The position numbers and the translations under genes were made by a program. Source: Sphingobacteriales bacterium (GTDB taxonomy: Bacteria; Bacteroidota; Bacteroidia; Chitinophagales; Chitinophagaceae). Taken from it: a stretch of DNA of 9,129 nucleotides. The notes beneath the pieces were generated by a model. It had not been told where the DNA came from and did not search any database. It saw only the letters and a list, made by a program, of their open reading frames with translations. The DNA is taken from contig JAHEFC010000150.1 in NCBI GenBank assembly GCA_024640385.1, positions 1 to 9,129 of the forward strand. The letters are read 5' to 3'. Positions 1 through 6,491 of this stretch are shown here, one piece after another; within the stretch, counting starts at the first letter, position 1; the number at the start of each line of letters is the position of its first letter.

Positions 1-101
1 GCACTGTTGTTTATCTTTTATCCGATCATGCAAAACTGGTCACAGGTCAAACAATTGCTGTTGACGGCGGATGGTCAGTAACGGAGGGACAATATGAGTG
101 A
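1..101 (+). CDS. Short-chain dehydrogenase/reductase (SDR), C-terminal end only
   Basis: Only the end of this gene is present; it enters from the left edge, with codons in phase from base 3 and a TGA at 99-101. The visible 32 residues include LVTGQTIAVDGGWSV, the classical SDR C-terminal signature (a variant of G-x-x-x-x-VDGG), which closes the substrate-side end of the Rossmann fold. SDRs of this class are NAD(P)-dependent oxidoreductases for sugars, polyols or 3-oxoacyl substrates; the fragment cannot tell these apart. The stop codon lies inside the start of the next gene (8-bp overlap), so the two are almost certainly co-transcribed and translationally coupled. This supports a role in the same sugar pathway as the downstream kinase (inference). 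The catalytic Tyr/Lys part is outside the window. Confidence 0.85.
   Translation, partial: TVVYLLSDHAKLVTGQTIAVDGGWSVTEGQYE
83..88 (+). promoter_or_regulatory. Shine-Dalgarno-like site for the ROK kinase
   Basis: GGAGGG lies 5 nt upstream of the ATG at 94, inside the last codons of the SDR. It favours ATG 94 over the in-frame ATG at 103. A strong purine-rich site is unusual here, since the other genes in the window mostly have A/T-rich leaders without one, as is common in Bacteroidota. It may help re-initiation at the overlapping stop/start. Confidence 0.5.
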
Positions 102-990
102 TATGCAAACTGCCATTGGCATCGACCTTGGAGGTACACGTATTAAAGGTGTCGTAGTCAACGCTTCGGGTGCTGTACTTGAACAACAGTATCACCTGAT
201 TGAAAAAGACAATTGGAAAGAAACAATTTTACAAACTGTTGATTCACTTAAAAAAAACATTCCCGGCCAACACCTCATCGGTGTATCTGCTCCTGGCATA
301 CCAGATGAAAACAACACCTGCATTTCCTTCATGCCCGGAAGGCTTTCAGGACTTGAAGGATTGAACTGGTCCATTCTGTTCGGCCAAACGGCATGGGTGG
401 CCAATGATGCCATTGCGGCAATGGCAGCTGAATCGAAATTCGGAGTGGCAAAAGGTTTAAAGCATGCAGTGCTACTCACCCTTGGCACTGGTGTTGGCGG
501 AGCCATACTGATCAACGGACAAATCTACCAGGGCGCATTCCAGAAAGCAGGCCATATGGGGCATATTTCGCTTAACCATGAGGGTGAGCCGGATGTTACC
601 GGTATGCCTGGCAGCCTGGAAGATGCAATAGGGAATTGCACCATTGAAAAAAGATCGATGGGCAGGTACAAGTATACGCACGATCTGATCAATGCCTGCA
701 AAGAAGGCGACCCGTTTGCAGGAATGATCTGGCTGAATTCCGTCAAGCAACTTGCGGTGGGCATCGCCTCGATCACCAATATATTATCGCCGGAGGCCGT
801 CATCCTTGGCGGAGGTATCACAGAAGCCGGAGACTCCCTGTTCAAACCCCTGGAAGACTTCATTGGTTTGTATGAATGGAGAGCCGGTGGTAACAGAACT
901 AAAATATTAAAAGCAGCATTCGGTGACCTTGCCGGCGCTATTGGCGCTGCAGGCTTTGCCCTGATGCAACAGGATAAACAAAAACTATGA
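94..990 (+). CDS. ROK-family sugar kinase lacking the zinc-binding cysteines
   Basis: A 298-residue cytosolic protein with the ROK (repressor, ORF, kinase) ASKHA fold. It shows the N-terminal phosphate-binding loop DLGGTRIKG (11-19), the catalytic aspartate in VANDAIAAM (D105) and the second ATP-binding loop LGTGVGGA (130-137). A GH motif follows at 153-154, then an adenosine-binding region near ILGGGI (237-242). There is no N-terminal helix-turn-helix, so it should be a kinase that phosphorylates a hexose or amino sugar with ATP, not a repressor. The oddity is the zinc site: the usual CxCGxxGCxE following the GH motif is replaced by a stretch ending GSLE (173-176), so the three cysteines are missing while the histidine and glutamate remain. 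Length is normal for the family. The start overlaps the SDR stop by 8 bp and the end overlaps the SIS gene by 4 bp (ATGA), indicating one operon. The substrate cannot be read from the sequence. Confidence 0.9.
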   Translation: MSDMQTAIGIDLGGTRIKGVVVNASGAVLEQQYHLIEKDNWKETILQTVDSLKKNIPGQHLIGVSAPGIPDENNTCISFMPGRLSGLEGLNWSILFGQTAWVANDAIAAMAAESKFGVAKGLKHAVLLTLGTGVGGAILINGQIYQGAFQKAGHMGHISLNHEGEPDVTGMPGSLEDAIGNCTIEKRSMGRYKYTHDLINACKEGDPFAGMIWLNSVKQLAVGIASITNILSPEAVILGGGITEAGDSLFKPLEDFIGLYEWRAGGNRTKILKAAFGDLAGAIGAAGFALMQQDKQKL

Positions 991-1757
991 CCCCGATAGA
1001 AACTTATCTAACCAGAGCACAAATGATACTTGACAAAATCAGGCAGCAGGAAGCCAGCATGTCCCTGGCCGCTTCCTGGTTTGCTGAAACCATATTGGCG
1101 GGACGTATGGTGCATGTATTCGGATCAGGGCACAGCAGGATCATGGTGGAAGAAATGTGGCCGCGTTATGGATCATTTCCGGGTTTCAATCCAATAGTTG
1201 AATTATCACTCACTTATCACAATAATGTAGTGGGACCTAACGGACAACGTCAGGCGATGTTCCTGGAAAACGTAAGTGGGTTGGCAGAGAGGATCCTGAG
1301 GAATTTTGTACTGTCGGAAAAAGACACTGCCCTGGTGATCTCCAGCAGTGGTACCAACGTTGTTCCTGTTGAGATGGCGGAGCAGTTTCAGAAACGCGGG
1401 ATCAAGGTTGTGGCCCTGATCACCAGGGATCATTCCATAGCCAGCGCGAGTAAGCGCAGTGACAACAGGAAGCTGGGAGATTTCGCCAATCTTATCCTGG
1501 ATACCGGGGCCCCTGCAGGCGATGCCATGGTAAATATTCCGGGGCTTGAAACGCCGGTATCACCCGGCTCAACTATCGGGGGTATTTTGATCGTCAACAG
1601 TATCAAAGCTGAAGTAGCAAAACTGCTCACCCAGGCGGGCAATCCCCCTAAAGTACTCACTGCGGCCTGCAACGTGGGTGTTGACAAAGCAATAGAACTT
1701 TTTGAAAGCGCTTACGATGAGCATGCGAGACGGCTTTCAAAACTTTATTCATTTTAG
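987..1757 (+). CDS. SIS-domain sugar-phosphate protein, UPF0309-like
   Basis: A 256-residue cytosolic protein with one SIS (sugar isomerase) domain. The first phosphosugar-binding loop is FGSGHS (45-50), followed by MVEEMWPRYG, which is typical of the UPF0309 family. The second loop is ISSSGTN (118-124), the serine-rich site that grips the sugar phosphate. An alpha-helical N-terminal segment (1-36) precedes the domain and a helical tail follows (232-256). SIS proteins isomerise, deaminate or cleave ether bonds of phosphosugars; the exact reaction of UPF0309 members is not established to my knowledge. The ATG overlaps the kinase stop codon (ATGA), so the kinase product is the natural candidate substrate (inference). 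A weak AGGA lies 12 nt upstream of the start. A catalytic glutamate could be among E55/E56, but I cannot assign it with confidence. It could equally be a regulatory SIS protein without enzymatic activity. Confidence 0.85.
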   Translation: MTPIETYLTRAQMILDKIRQQEASMSLAASWFAETILAGRMVHVFGSGHSRIMVEEMWPRYGSFPGFNPIVELSLTYHNNVVGPNGQRQAMFLENVSGLAERILRNFVLSEKDTALVISSSGTNVVPVEMAEQFQKRGIKVVALITRDHSIASASKRSDNRKLGDFANLILDTGAPAGDAMVNIPGLETPVSPGSTIGGILIVNSIKAEVAKLLTQAGNPPKVLTAACNVGVDKAIELFESAYDEHARRLSKLYSF

Positions 1758-1812
1758 AGCAAAGGACCCTTAGCAATCGTAAACCAATCACCCATACAAT
1801 AACTTTCACTTT

Positions 1813-4002
1813 ATGGTGATCAGATTATTCATTTTCCTGGCTTTTACAGTTACACTAGTTCGGGGATTTGGACAATCCAAGCCTCCGGCTTATGAAATAA
1901 AGTCCGATACGGTCCGGCAAGAGCTTTTGCCTGACCAACATGTACTATTCGTGGAAGACAGCACAGGAAAAATGACATTATCAGATGTCATGGCCGCTTT
2001 TGAAGAAGGAAAAATGAAACCCTGGAAATCAGCATACAGCAAACCAGGATTGAAGCAGGGTGAATATTGGTTTTACTATCGCCTTTCGAATAAAACCGGC
2101 AACCCGATTGAAGCCGGACTTGATGCTTACAGCAATATGGCAGATTTTTATGTGATCAGGTCAGACAATAAAACAGAGGTCTATACCACCGGCGACGGGA
2201 TCTCCTGGAAAAAGAAAAAAGAATTCTGGGGCTCAAATATCTCCCCTGTATTCATGAACATTGATGAAACGATCCAGGTTTTCTACCACGCTAGTTTTAT
2301 CAATTCTTCTTTTACGCAGAGATTCAAAATCGCTATCGTTAATCCTGACCGTCATGCGCGTAAATACCTGGCTGACAATGAACGGAAAATGGTCACCAAA
2401 GAACAGCAGACCAGAACGTTTTACAGTGGAATATTTCTCGTTGCTGCGTTGATCTATTTTGTCTTCTTTTACCTGGTGCGTGAAAAAGTGTTTCTTTATT
2501 TTGCATTCTTTCTGTTCTTCCTGTTTTTTACATCCACTCATTTCTATACTGAACTGTTCAGGAACTACCCTGATACCGTTGTGATCAACGGGCTGGCAGG
2601 ACTTATTTCTTTTACATTCTTCCTGCACTTCATCCGCCAATACCTGGATACCAAAAAACATCTCCCCAGATGGGATAAGTTCCTTATCGGTTTTTCATTT
2701 CTATTTCTGATCATTGGAGCGGCGGATGTCATTTTTTCAACTAACTCTGAGAGCCGGATATTATTCACTTTCCTGGCCCTTTTTGTGACCTTCCTGATCG
2801 CAACTTTTTTCATGTTGAAAAACCGGCAGGCCACAGAGAAGAAATTTCTTCTTTATGCAGTACTGCCATTTCTCCTTGTTTTTCCTGTCCTTTTAGTTTT
2901 CATTTTGTGGGTAGTTTTCAGCCGGGACCAGTCAATTTTCCAGAATAACAAAATTCTCAACTGGATAGCGGGCTCGCTTTCAACTTTGATGGACCTGTCC
3001 TATATCTGGATGATCATCTCATTCAGCAGACTGCTGTTCAGGCGGTTCACCGAACAACGACAAAAGATCAGTGAACAGGAGAAAGAAAAAGAACAGATCC
3101 TGCTGGAGCAGGAACAGGAAAAACTCCGCCTGATCGAAAAACAAAAGATCGACCTGGAGAACCAGGTAACCGAACGTACCGCTGAATTGAAACAGTCGAT
3201 TGAAAACCTCAAAGCCACACAGGCCCAGCTGATCCAGTCAGAAAAAATGGCCTCGCTTGGAGAGATGACGGCCGGTATCGCTCATGAGATACAGAACCCG
3301 CTGAATTTCGTTAATAATTTTGCTGAGGTCAATAACGAGATCACAGGCGAGATCAAAGCTGAAATAGAAAAACTGATCCCAGAAGATAAACGTGAAAGCC
3401 TGAATGCCCTGCTTGACGATCTTGCCGGCAACCAGGAGAAGATCCGGTTTCACGGGAAACGTGCTGATAGCATTGTAAAAAACATGCTCATGCATTCCCG
3501 TAAAGGCATCGCACAGAAAGAGCCTGTGAACCTGAATGCACTTGTAGATGAATACACCAAACTCAGTTATCATGGCCTCAGGGCAAGGGATAAATCATTC
3601 AATTCAGATTTCGATATTCAACTGGATCCATCCATCATCACCGTTGATCTGCTGCAGCAGGATTTTGGCCGGGTTTTACTGAACCTGGTCAATAATGCGT
3701 TCTATGCTGTGAATGAAAAAACAAAAACTGCCGGAAGCGACTACAAACCTTTCGTGATCGTAAAAACCAGCAGGGTCAAGGACGCCGTTAGGATCGAAGT
3801 CAACGACAATGGAAATGGCATTAACGAACAAATTAAAGACAAGATCTTTCAACCATTCTTCACCACCAAACCTACAGGCGAAGGTACAGGCCTGGGACTT
3901 TCCATTAGCTATGATATCATCACCAAGGGCCATGGCGGCAAAATGTGGGTGGAAACCAAAGAAGGCGAAGGCTCGAGTTTTATTGTTGAGATTCCTGCCT
4001 GA
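1813..4002 (+). CDS. 7TM-DISM sensor histidine kinase
   Basis: A 729-residue inner-membrane sensor kinase. A signal peptide (about 1-20) leads into a beta-rich extracytoplasmic domain (about 27-175) resembling 7TMR-DISMED2, a jelly-roll fold thought to bind carbohydrates or similar ligands. Seven hydrophobic segments follow (about 203-222, 226-244, 256-275, 290-308, 316-335, 344-369, 388-409). A charged coiled coil (about 411-478) links to the kinase core. The H-box GIAHEIQNPLNFV carries the phospho-acceptor H491. The ATPase domain shows the N-box LLNLVNNAFYAV (622-633), the G1 box DNGNG (D665), the F-box QPFFTTK (680-686) and the G2 loop GTGLGL (691-696), so it should be catalytically active. 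There is no receiver, HPt or HTH domain and no response regulator next to it, so the partner is encoded elsewhere. It starts 55 bp after the SIS gene with no Shine-Dalgarno site, and may be a separate transcript. A link to saccharide sensing is inference from the domain type and neighbours. Confidence 0.92.
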   Translation: MVIRLFIFLAFTVTLVRGFGQSKPPAYEIKSDTVRQELLPDQHVLFVEDSTGKMTLSDVMAAFEEGKMKPWKSAYSKPGLKQGEYWFYYRLSNKTGNPIEAGLDAYSNMADFYVIRSDNKTEVYTTGDGISWKKKKEFWGSNISPVFMNIDETIQVFYHASFINSSFTQRFKIAIVNPDRHARKYLADNERKMVTKEQQTRTFYSGIFLVAALIYFVFFYLVREKVFLYFAFFLFFLFFTSTHFYTELFRNYPDTVVINGLAGLISFTFFLHFIRQYLDTKKHLPRWDKFLIGFSFLFLIIGAADVIFSTNSESRILFTFLALFVTFLIATFFMLKNRQATEKKFLLYAVLPFLLVFPVLLVFILWVVFSRDQSIFQNNKILNWIAGSLSTLMDLSYIWMIISFSRLLFRRFTEQRQKISEQEKEKEQILLEQEQEKLRLIEKQKIDLENQVTERTAELKQSIENLKATQAQLIQSEKMASLGEMTAGIAHEIQNPLNFVNNFAEVNNEITGEIKAEIEKLIPEDKRESLNALLDDLAGNQEKIRFHGKRADSIVKNMLMHSRKGIAQKEPVNLNALVDEYTKLSYHGLRARDKSFNSDFDIQLDPSIITVDLLQQDFGRVLLNLVNNAFYAVNEKTKTAGSDYKPFVIVKTSRVKDAVRIEVNDNGNGINEQIKDKIFQPFFTTKPTGEGTGLGLSISYDIITKGHGGKMWVETKEGEGSSFIVEIPA

Positions 4003-4014
4003 GTTCTATCTTTA
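3986..4014 (+). promoter_or_regulatory. Possible Bacteroidota-type promoter for the methionine synthase gene
   Basis: TATCTTTA (4007-4014) matches seven of eight positions of the Bacteroidota -7 element TAnnTTTG. A TTG at 3986-3988 sits 18 bp upstream, within the known 17-23 bp spacing, and a second TTG at 3983-3985 is 21 bp upstream. The element overlaps the end of the kinase gene, and the start codon is at 4038. This is a consensus match only, and read-through from upstream is also possible. Confidence 0.35.
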
Positions 4015-4037
4015 ATAAACACCCAACTAACTACATT

Positions 4038-5048
4038 ATGCCCATCAGAACAACCGTTGTAGGCTCTTACCCTTTTCCCGGATGGCTGGAATTCGCTAGC
4101 CAGAATCTCGACAGGTTCGGTCCTGCAGATATAGAAGAAATGATCAATGACGCTGTGATCGCCGCCATACACGACCAGGTCACTGCTGGACTTGATGTGA
4201 TCACCGATGGGGAACAGACACGCCTCGACTTCAACCTTTCTTTTTACGGATTCATAAAAGGCATACAACCCAATCACGATGAAACCCGTAAATGGGGACC
4301 TGCCGCACATGACCAGAGAGGGAAACACAGTATCGTAGACAAACTCACTGCCCCAAAAGGCCTGGGCGCAGTGGCAGAATACCAGCGGTTAAAAAGACTG
4401 GCTCCTGCAGGGCCGGTACTTAAAACCAGTGTGCCGGGCCCATACACATTAAGCGGCAGACTTCTTCCCAACGAAACTTACAAAGACCGTTTCGAAATTA
4501 CTGAAGCGCTGATGCCCCTGGTCAGAAAAGAACTGGAAGACCTTGTTGCTGCAGGATGCACGGAGATCACAGTTGATGAGCCATCGATGAGTTGTTATGC
4601 ATATAAGGAAGACACAAAACGTTTTGTGGACATTTTCAACCGAACTGTTGCACCTGTTGTGGGAAAATGCAGGCTCTCCACGCACCTGTGTTTTGGCAAC
4701 TTCAAAGGAAGGCCAGTGGGGTATAGAAGCCTTAAGCCCATGCTACCCGACTTCCTGGATATGAGCGTAGATGAGATCCATATCGAAATGGCCAACAGGG
4801 AATTTGCAGAGCTTGAACTGCTTGCGCCTTTCGCAGAAAAAATGAATGTGGCCGTAGGCATCATCGATGTAAAGAATTATTACATCGAATCAGTGGAGGA
4901 TGTGAAAGAACGCATCAACCGTTGCCTAAAATATGTGCCTAAGGAAAAGCTCTCCGTAGCACCGGACTGTGGCCTCTCGCAAACCGCAAGATGGGCGTCG
5001 AGAAAGAAACTGGAGAATATGGTTGCCGGAGCCAGGAGCATTTTATAG
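4038..5048 (+). CDS. Stand-alone MetE catalytic domain, probable methionine synthase
   Basis: A 336-residue cytosolic protein equal to only the C-terminal half (Meth_synt_2) of cobalamin-independent methionine synthase; full MetE is over 700 residues. Landmarks line up with MetE: TTVVGSYPF near the N-terminus (MetE TTTIGSFP), TDGEQTR (56-62, MetE HGExER), VDEPSM (179-184, MetE IDEPAL), STHLCF (214-219), IHIE (247-250) and PDCGL (309-313). The four catalytic zinc ligands are all present: H216, C218, E250 and C311. The family moves a methyl group to the zinc-bound thiolate of homocysteine. Without the N-terminal folate-positioning half, the donor is uncertain: proteins of this size include core-MetE and the folate-independent Mes families, the YxjG/YxjH-type paralogues of Bacillus, and related thiol methyl- or alkyltransferases. 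The gene follows the kinase after 35 bp, too short for a SAM or cobalamin riboswitch. No MetH, MetF or corrinoid protein is adjacent. A hairpin begins at the base after the stop codon. Confidence 0.85.
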   Translation: MPIRTTVVGSYPFPGWLEFASQNLDRFGPADIEEMINDAVIAAIHDQVTAGLDVITDGEQTRLDFNLSFYGFIKGIQPNHDETRKWGPAAHDQRGKHSIVDKLTAPKGLGAVAEYQRLKRLAPAGPVLKTSVPGPYTLSGRLLPNETYKDRFEITEALMPLVRKELEDLVAAGCTEITVDEPSMSCYAYKEDTKRFVDIFNRTVAPVVGKCRLSTHLCFGNFKGRPVGYRSLKPMLPDFLDMSVDEIHIEMANREFAELELLAPFAEKMNVAVGIIDVKNYYIESVEDVKERINRCLKYVPKEKLSVAPDCGLSQTARWASRKKLENMVAGARSIL

Positions 5049-5117
5049 CAGGTTGCAGGTGGCAGGTGGCAGAACATCTAAATATACTGCAACCTGGAAC
5101 CTGTAACCTGGAACCTA
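5049..5117. repeat. Inverted pair of 7-bp tandem repeat arrays forming a hairpin
   Basis: The left arm has three consecutive 7-mers of the form CAGGTKG (5049-5055, 5056-5062, 5063-5069) plus CAG. The right arm has four 7-mers of the complementary form NAACCTR (5090-5096, 5097-5103, 5104-5110, 5111-5117). The arms can pair over 24 positions (5049-5072 with 5087-5110) with three mismatches and one G-U, around a 14-nt A/T-rich loop. The element begins on the base after the stop codon of the + gene and lies 31 bp from the end of the convergent mannanase gene. It is therefore well placed to act as a two-way terminator or a 3'-end stabiliser. There is no U-tract after the stem in either direction, so intrinsic termination of the classical kind is not supported. 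It could instead be a copy of a dispersed intergenic repeat. Confidence 0.75.
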
Positions 5118-5148
5118 CAAACTATAATCTGTTATAAAAGGTTTGCTG

Positions 5149-6444
5149 TCACTTATTGATCAGTCCCGCATATTTCTTAATTATTGCTATCGTGCTGCTG
5201 TCTGTGTCAAAAACAGAATACCAGCCCTGCGCTTCATGCGGTGGATCACCAACGAATTCATCTCCTTTCTTCCACATTCCCTTCGGAACCCTTGGACGGC
5301 CCTCACCGCCCCAGGCCCAGAAATTCACACCTGCCATGGCCGAGTTGCCTGATTTGATCTCATCGTTCACAATATCAAATATCACGGTATAATATTTATC
5401 CCTGATGGTCACAGGCGTCCCGGCTGCATGATTGTTGGTATCACGTGATATACCGTACTCCTCCAGTACAACCGGCTTGCCAAGTGGTTTTGCTTTTTCC
5501 AATTGTCCCTTGATATAGGATCGGGCAAAATCCACTGAAGGACCATAAGTGGAGTCAGCCTTGTATGGATTATAAAAATCCCAGTTCTGTACCCATAGGT
5601 GCACAGTGGCATAATCCACATTCTTATAGTTATGGTCGTTGAACACATCGGTACCTGCACCCGTACCCGATGTATTTCCTTCGCTGCCCGTAGTGATCAG
5701 GTGGTTGGGATCCAACTGCCTGATGAACGTGGTTGTCTTATCGATCCATTTCTGCATGCCGGGTATGTTATTAGACCCCCTTGGCTCATTCATCAGTTCC
5801 CAGCTCATGATCACAGGATCTTCACGGTAAAGCGTACCCGTAATTTTATTCTTCCTGTTCACAATGAAACGTATATGATCGTCGAACAGTTTGGTGGCTT
5901 TTTCATTGCTGTAAAAACTCGCCGCAAAATTCTGGTACAGTTGCCAGTCGCCACCAGGAGCAGATGGATTCGGGATGGTATCCGCAGCACCGGCCCATAC
6001 GAGATACTGACCCACTCCCCCGCTCCAGTTCCAGAAATTATTCAAACACATCACAGCCACCATATCCCGCTTGCCCATTTCGGCCAGCAGATAATCAAGC
6101 CCTTCCAATACATCCTCATTGTATTTGCCAGGAGCCTGCTGCATGGAGGGCAGCATGCGATATCCTTCCGTATCCGGGCCTTCAGATCCCGCCATTACCC
6201 TCAGGTTTTTCACTCCCATGGAAGCAAGCCTGTCGAGTTCACGGATCAGCCTTTCCCTGTTCCCGCCTTCACCCGGCGAGCCCAGGTTAAGGCCATACCA
6301 GAAATTGGTGCCCATGAAAGTGTAAGGTTTCCCGTTTCGGATGAACTGGTTTTTTTCAACTTTTACGAAGGAAACCGGCTTTTTTTCCTCTCCACAGGAA
6401 GAGATCAACAGAACTATGATCAATGAAAAAAATAAGCGACTCAT
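5149..6444 (-). CDS. Lipoprotein endo-beta-1,4-mannanase, GH5 subfamily 7 type
   Basis: A 431-residue secreted lipoprotein. The signal peptide ends in the lipobox ISSC (lipidated C17), followed by GEEKK; acidic residues right after the cysteine suit Bacteroidota surface export (inference). The rest is one (beta/alpha)8 barrel of glycoside hydrolase family 5 at normal single-domain length. Family landmarks are GTNFWYGLNLG (45-55), NNFWNWSGGVGQY (135-147), SWELMNEPRG with the acid/base E220, VVLEEYG with the nucleophile E329, and NFWAWGGEGRP (374-384). The tryptophan-rich motifs are typical of GH5_7, which cleaves internal beta-1,4-mannosidic bonds of mannan, glucomannan or galactomannan. No carbohydrate-binding module is attached. 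It is the only minus-strand gene, convergent with the methionine synthase and divergent from the lactonase-like gene. No SusC/SusD, GH26 or GH130 partner is in view. A related GH5 specificity is possible but less likely. Confidence 0.9.
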   Translation of the reverse strand: MSRLFFSLIIVLLISSCGEEKKPVSFVKVEKNQFIRNGKPYTFMGTNFWYGLNLGSPGEGGNRERLIRELDRLASMGVKNLRVMAGSEGPDTEGYRMLPSMQQAPGKYNEDVLEGLDYLLAEMGKRDMVAVMCLNNFWNWSGGVGQYLVWAGAADTIPNPSAPGGDWQLYQNFAASFYSNEKATKLFDDHIRFIVNRKNKITGTLYREDPVIMSWELMNEPRGSNNIPGMQKWIDKTTTFIRQLDPNHLITTGSEGNTSGTGAGTDVFNDHNYKNVDYATVHLWVQNWDFYNPYKADSTYGPSVDFARSYIKGQLEKAKPLGKPVVLEEYGISRDTNNHAAGTPVTIRDKYYTVIFDIVNDEIKSGNSAMAGVNFWAWGGEGRPRVPKGMWKKGDEFVGDPPHEAQGWYSVFDTDSSTIAIIKKYAGLINK

Positions 6445-6491
6445 ATGATTGTGTTAGGGGCCAAATGTAATGAATCCATTAGCTTTATGGC
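6445..6491. promoter_or_regulatory. Divergent intergenic region between mannanase and lactonase-like genes
   Basis: This 47-bp gap must hold the start signals of both divergent genes. Besides the minus-strand TACATTTG, the plus strand has TAGCTTTA at 6480-6487, a 7/8 match to TAnnTTTG. It lies so close to the ATG at 6492 that the + gene would have an almost leaderless transcript, so its real promoter may lie elsewhere. No operator-like inverted repeat stands out. Confidence 0.35.
6462..6469 (-). promoter_or_regulatory. Bacteroidota -7 promoter element for the mannanase gene
   Basis: On the minus strand this reads TACATTTG, a full match to TAnnTTTG. It lies 17 bp upstream of the mannanase ATG (6444-6442). 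Transcription would start about 6455, leaving a leader of only about 10-12 nt with no Shine-Dalgarno site. I found no TTG at the standard 17-23 bp upstream, so the -33 half is missing or degenerate. Confidence 0.45.

Noticed and set aside
1800..1807. TAACTTTC as a -7 element for the histidine kinase gene
   Set aside because: The final G of TAnnTTTG is missing, there is no TTG at the right distance upstream, and it ends 5 bp before the ATG. Chance is as likely.
2233..2661. Minus-strand open frame of 142 codons within the histidine kinase
   Set aside because: It is opposite the membrane segments of a well-supported kinase, and its composition reflects the complement of Phe and Lys codons.
4003..4037. 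Possible SAM or cobalamin riboswitch ahead of the methionine synthase
   Set aside because: The gap is only 35 bp and A/T-rich with no stem structure; known riboswitches of these classes need far more sequence.
5049..5117. CRISPR-like array
   Set aside because: The units are 7 bp, contiguous without spacers, and inverted between the two arms. There are no cas genes.
5599..6426. Long plus-strand open frame (275 codons) opposite the mannanase gene
   Set aside because: The minus strand encodes a complete GH5 enzyme with both catalytic glutamates. The opposite frame has no recognisable domain and a His/Arg/Phe-rich composition typical of an antisense shadow.
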